DNA of 64,000 bases from Paulownia fortunei (Eukaryota > Streptophyta > Magnoliopsida > Lamiales > Paulowniaceae), in NCBI GenBank assembly GCA_019321725.1, contig CM033124.1, positions 10,664,001-10,728,000 of the forward strand, in the 5' to 3' direction. Positions 61,106 through 64,000 of this stretch are shown piece by piece. The first letter of the stretch is position 1. The number at the start of each line of letters is the position of its first letter. Under the pieces are notes generated by a model, which worked only from the letters and a program-made list of their open reading frames with translations, ran no database searches and had not been told where the DNA came from. Position numbers and translations under genes: made by a program.

Positions 61106-62774
61106 TTATAAGTATTCAAGTTAAGACAATTTATTTTTATTTGAATATCAATATAAAATACTAAAATATTCTATTTAAATGCAAAATATATCTTATAAAA
61201 TCTATCTAAAGATATCTACCACATACTGTGAATATGGATATATTTTTTTATTTTAAATATATTATAAGTTCTAAATTTATTAAAATTATCTAGAATTTTG
61301 AATACTAAACTAATTATAAATATATTACTTTTGTATAAAGTATATAATAACTATATACTTCACATATAAATATAATATAAATGATACTTTATATTTAAGG
61401 GTATTAAATATAACATATAAATTTATATGTCCAAAAATTTGTTCATAATTATTTTTTATATAATGATATCATTATAAATTATCAGAATATATTACTTAAA
61501 TTCGAAATATGCACTTATTCTATCATACATCTATTTATATTCTAAATACATATTAGAAATATTTAATTTTTGTATAAAGTATATTAACTTAATGATACTA
61601 ATTCTAATTGCAATATGTTTAATTAGGACAATTTGTTATAATTTGAATTTCAATATAGAAGTAATATATATTATTTAGATGCAAATATATCTTCTAAGAG
61701 TTATTTTAGTATATCTATTCCATAGCATGAACATGTACATATTTTATATTCTAAAATATATTATAAATGCCAAATTATTTAGAACTTCGATATTAAATAT
61801 AATTTAATTTGGATATTATTTGTTTGTAAACACAATATACACTTGCACCATCCACTTTAATTAATAAAGATTCTATATTTATATCTATTTATATTCTAAA
61901 TACATTATTTTTATATATAACTTATAATATGTTTCATGATATTTGTTTTAATAATACTAAACATTTAAGTTAATACAAGACAATTTATTTATATATTTGA
62001 TATACATCATACTAAACAACTAAAATGATGTTTTAATTTATTTTATATTTTATTAAATATTTTTTACTTTCATGTATAAATATAATATAATACAACACAT
62101 ATTTACATATAAGTATATAAAATATAATATAATACCTATTTCTAGATAAGTGTATAAAATATAACCTATATATATTTTATAGATAAGTGTATAATATATT
62201 TTATATAAACTATTTATAGATTTTCAAATATGTGTTATGCTTTGAATTTATAATATTAAGCTAAGTAACAAACATTTATTTAGGTATTTATTTGTAAACA
62301 CAATATATATTACTTTATACTAATGGTTAATATCTATTCTTTTTTTGAATATTTATATAGTTTATATTCTAAAATTATAATATTAATATATATGTCCACA
62401 ACAAGTGTATCAATATATTTATTTTATTATAATGAAATACCAATATAAAATACTAAAATATATCTTTAAACACAAAATATATATATCTATTCCATATTCA
62501 TATATATTTTATATTCTAAGTATACTATTTTTTCAATAAAGTATATAACATTATTCGTGATATTAATTATGGTTATAATAAATTTTTAAGTTAATATAAG
62601 ATAATTTATTTTAAATGATATACATCATAGTAAACAATTAAATTTATTTTTATATTTGATATACATCATAGTAAACTATTAAATTTATTTTTATATTTGA
62701 TATATATCATAGTAAACTATTAAATTTAATCAATATAAATTACTAAATTATAGTATTTGAATATGAAATATATA

Positions 62775-63122
62775 TTTGATATAAACGTTTTGTAGATATT
62801 ATTATAAAATTTATAGTTTTATTTATTATAAAGTAATATACTTTCTTATGCGATATTTATTTTAAATCATAAATTTAATACTTTTGTATAAAACTATAAT
62901 ATTATATGCTTCATGTACAAATACAATATAAACGCTACATTATTATTAGGTGTTATATTTTTATATTATTATAATTACCATATTTAAATACAAAATTTAC
63001 ACCTATACTATTTACTTTTATAATTATTAAAGATTAATATCTATTCCATATTATAAATACGTACCAATTTTATATTCCAAATATGATTTTTTGTATAAAA
63101 TATATTAATTACATGACATTAA
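62775..63122. repeat. 345-bp direct repeat, copy 2
   Basis: Second copy, offset about 2,015 bases from copy 1 and in the same orientation. Just inside it, 62640-62740 holds three short tandem units of TTTGATATAYATCATAGTAAAC. Confidence 0.9.
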
Positions 63123-63274
63123 TTACAAGCACAGAGTCCTCCCTTGGGCCTCCCAATTGTGGGACTTCTTTTGATGGAACTATTTCCTCGAGAAAAATCT
63201 GTATATCGTCTAAAATTAATTTATATTTTGGATGTCCACATTATATTAGTTAATATATTTATATTAGTTAATAT

Positions 63275-63625
63275 ATTTATAATTGAATCGATAAATTAAT
63301 TTTAATAATAATTAGTGATTTAATTCGATCGGATCGATCTAATGAAAATTGATTATATTATATAAAATGATAATATAATAAATTAATTGTTATGTAATAT
63401 ATTTTAAATATAAAAATAAATAAATAACTACTTAAAAAATATCTAACAAAGCACAAAATTCAAATAATCACATAAATATAATAAAATATTAAATTTAACT
63501 TTTTTTTAAAAAAAAAAAGATGAAAATCAATCAAATGGTTTTATGTGCCTAATCGGACTAAAACAACATTTGGTTCCCATTTGGACCGATTGAACCGACT
63601 GATCCAATCCGATTTTGAAAATATG
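63275..63625. repeat. dispersed repeat family A, copy 3
   Basis: Third copy, same orientation as 8190-8570 and 11935-12300. Its end (ACCGATTGAACCGACTGATC) is better preserved than in the other copies. Confidence 0.8.
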
Positions 63626-63839
63626 GATATTAGGTTTATAAAAATAATACATAGTTTATCCAAAAAAAAAATAAAAAATTCTGCTTAAATCCAACGACTT
63701 TCAAGTTAATTTTAAATCATAGATAATGAGAAAATCCAAGAACTAAGGTTATGAAATAATAGAGAGTTACACTTTATCATGGAAATGGTAAAGGTAATTA
63801 AAGTCGTCTGAAATGATTGAAATAAGTTGTATTACCCAA

Positions 63840-63965
63840 AACTGATTTACTATGAATATACAAATCCTTGATACATAAATAGGTTAATTTAGCTACTTCC
63901 AAATTTTCATTTTGTTCCTAAATCTTGTTCTTTTATATATTCAACTCAATTTGTGTTGTATGCAC
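63840..63965 (-). repeat. inverted copy of part of ZNHIT2 intron 1
   Basis: The minus strand matches 42040-42165 closely: TATAAAAGAACA, GGAACAAAATG.AAATTTGG, GCTAAATTAACCTATTT, TGTATCAAGGATTTGTATAT. Beyond about 125 bases the two diverge. Probably two copies of an undefined repeat, one of which sits in the intron. Confidence 0.8.
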
Positions 63966-64000
63966 ATTTATATATTTGTTTTCAAACTCTAATAAAAACC

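Overview
The window is AT-rich nuclear DNA from a flowering plant, most likely a eudicot. The support is short genes with GT-AG introns, a plant DVL/ROTUNDIFOLIA4-type peptide gene, a cytosolic-type tRNA-Val, and the usual plant mix of gypsy, Copia, LINE, hAT, MULE and SINE remnants. I cannot name the species. Everything was read by eye, so repeat boundaries are approximate unless a target-site duplication (TSD) is stated.

Layout. 1-3.9 kb: the 5' half of a decayed Ty3/gypsy element on the minus strand (LTR, primer site, gag, protease, reverse transcriptase), cut by the window edge. 3.9-9.8 kb: gene-free DNA with a 285-bp tandem duplication, an old SINE and copies of two dispersed repeat families. 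9.97-10.22 kb: an intact intronless DVL peptide gene. 10.2-19.2 kb: gene-free DNA with a long foldback element (12.6-13.5 kb) and a run of 26 G. 19.2-30.0 kb: a nest of transposons. A LINE appears to be interrupted by a Copia element whose 5' LTR is itself split by a hAT element. 30-41 kb: gene-free DNA with a 1,010-bp non-autonomous hAT element carrying a perfect 8-bp TSD, a second foldback element, a broken MULE transposase and a SINE with a 13-bp TSD.

41.7-56.3 kb is a gene island: a ZNHIT2-type HIT zinc-finger gene (+, 5 exons), a PUX10-type UBA/UAS/UBX gene (+, 4 exons), an LRAT/NC-domain gene (-, 2 exons) convergent with PUX10, and tRNA-Val(AAC) (-) about 200 bp upstream of the LRAT gene. 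All three protein genes have open reading frames that join in phase across canonical splice sites and look functional. They are housekeeping or lipid-droplet/chaperone genes with no evident shared pathway. 56.5-59.2 kb: a decayed BED-type hAT transposase. 59.2-64 kb: extremely AT-rich repeat DNA including a 345-bp direct repeat spaced 2 kb apart, and a short inverted copy of sequence from ZNHIT2 intron 1.

I found no clearly new biological system. The most informative structures are the three-level transposon nest, the two long foldback elements, the SINE family, and the 34-bp palindromic array in the gypsy LTR.
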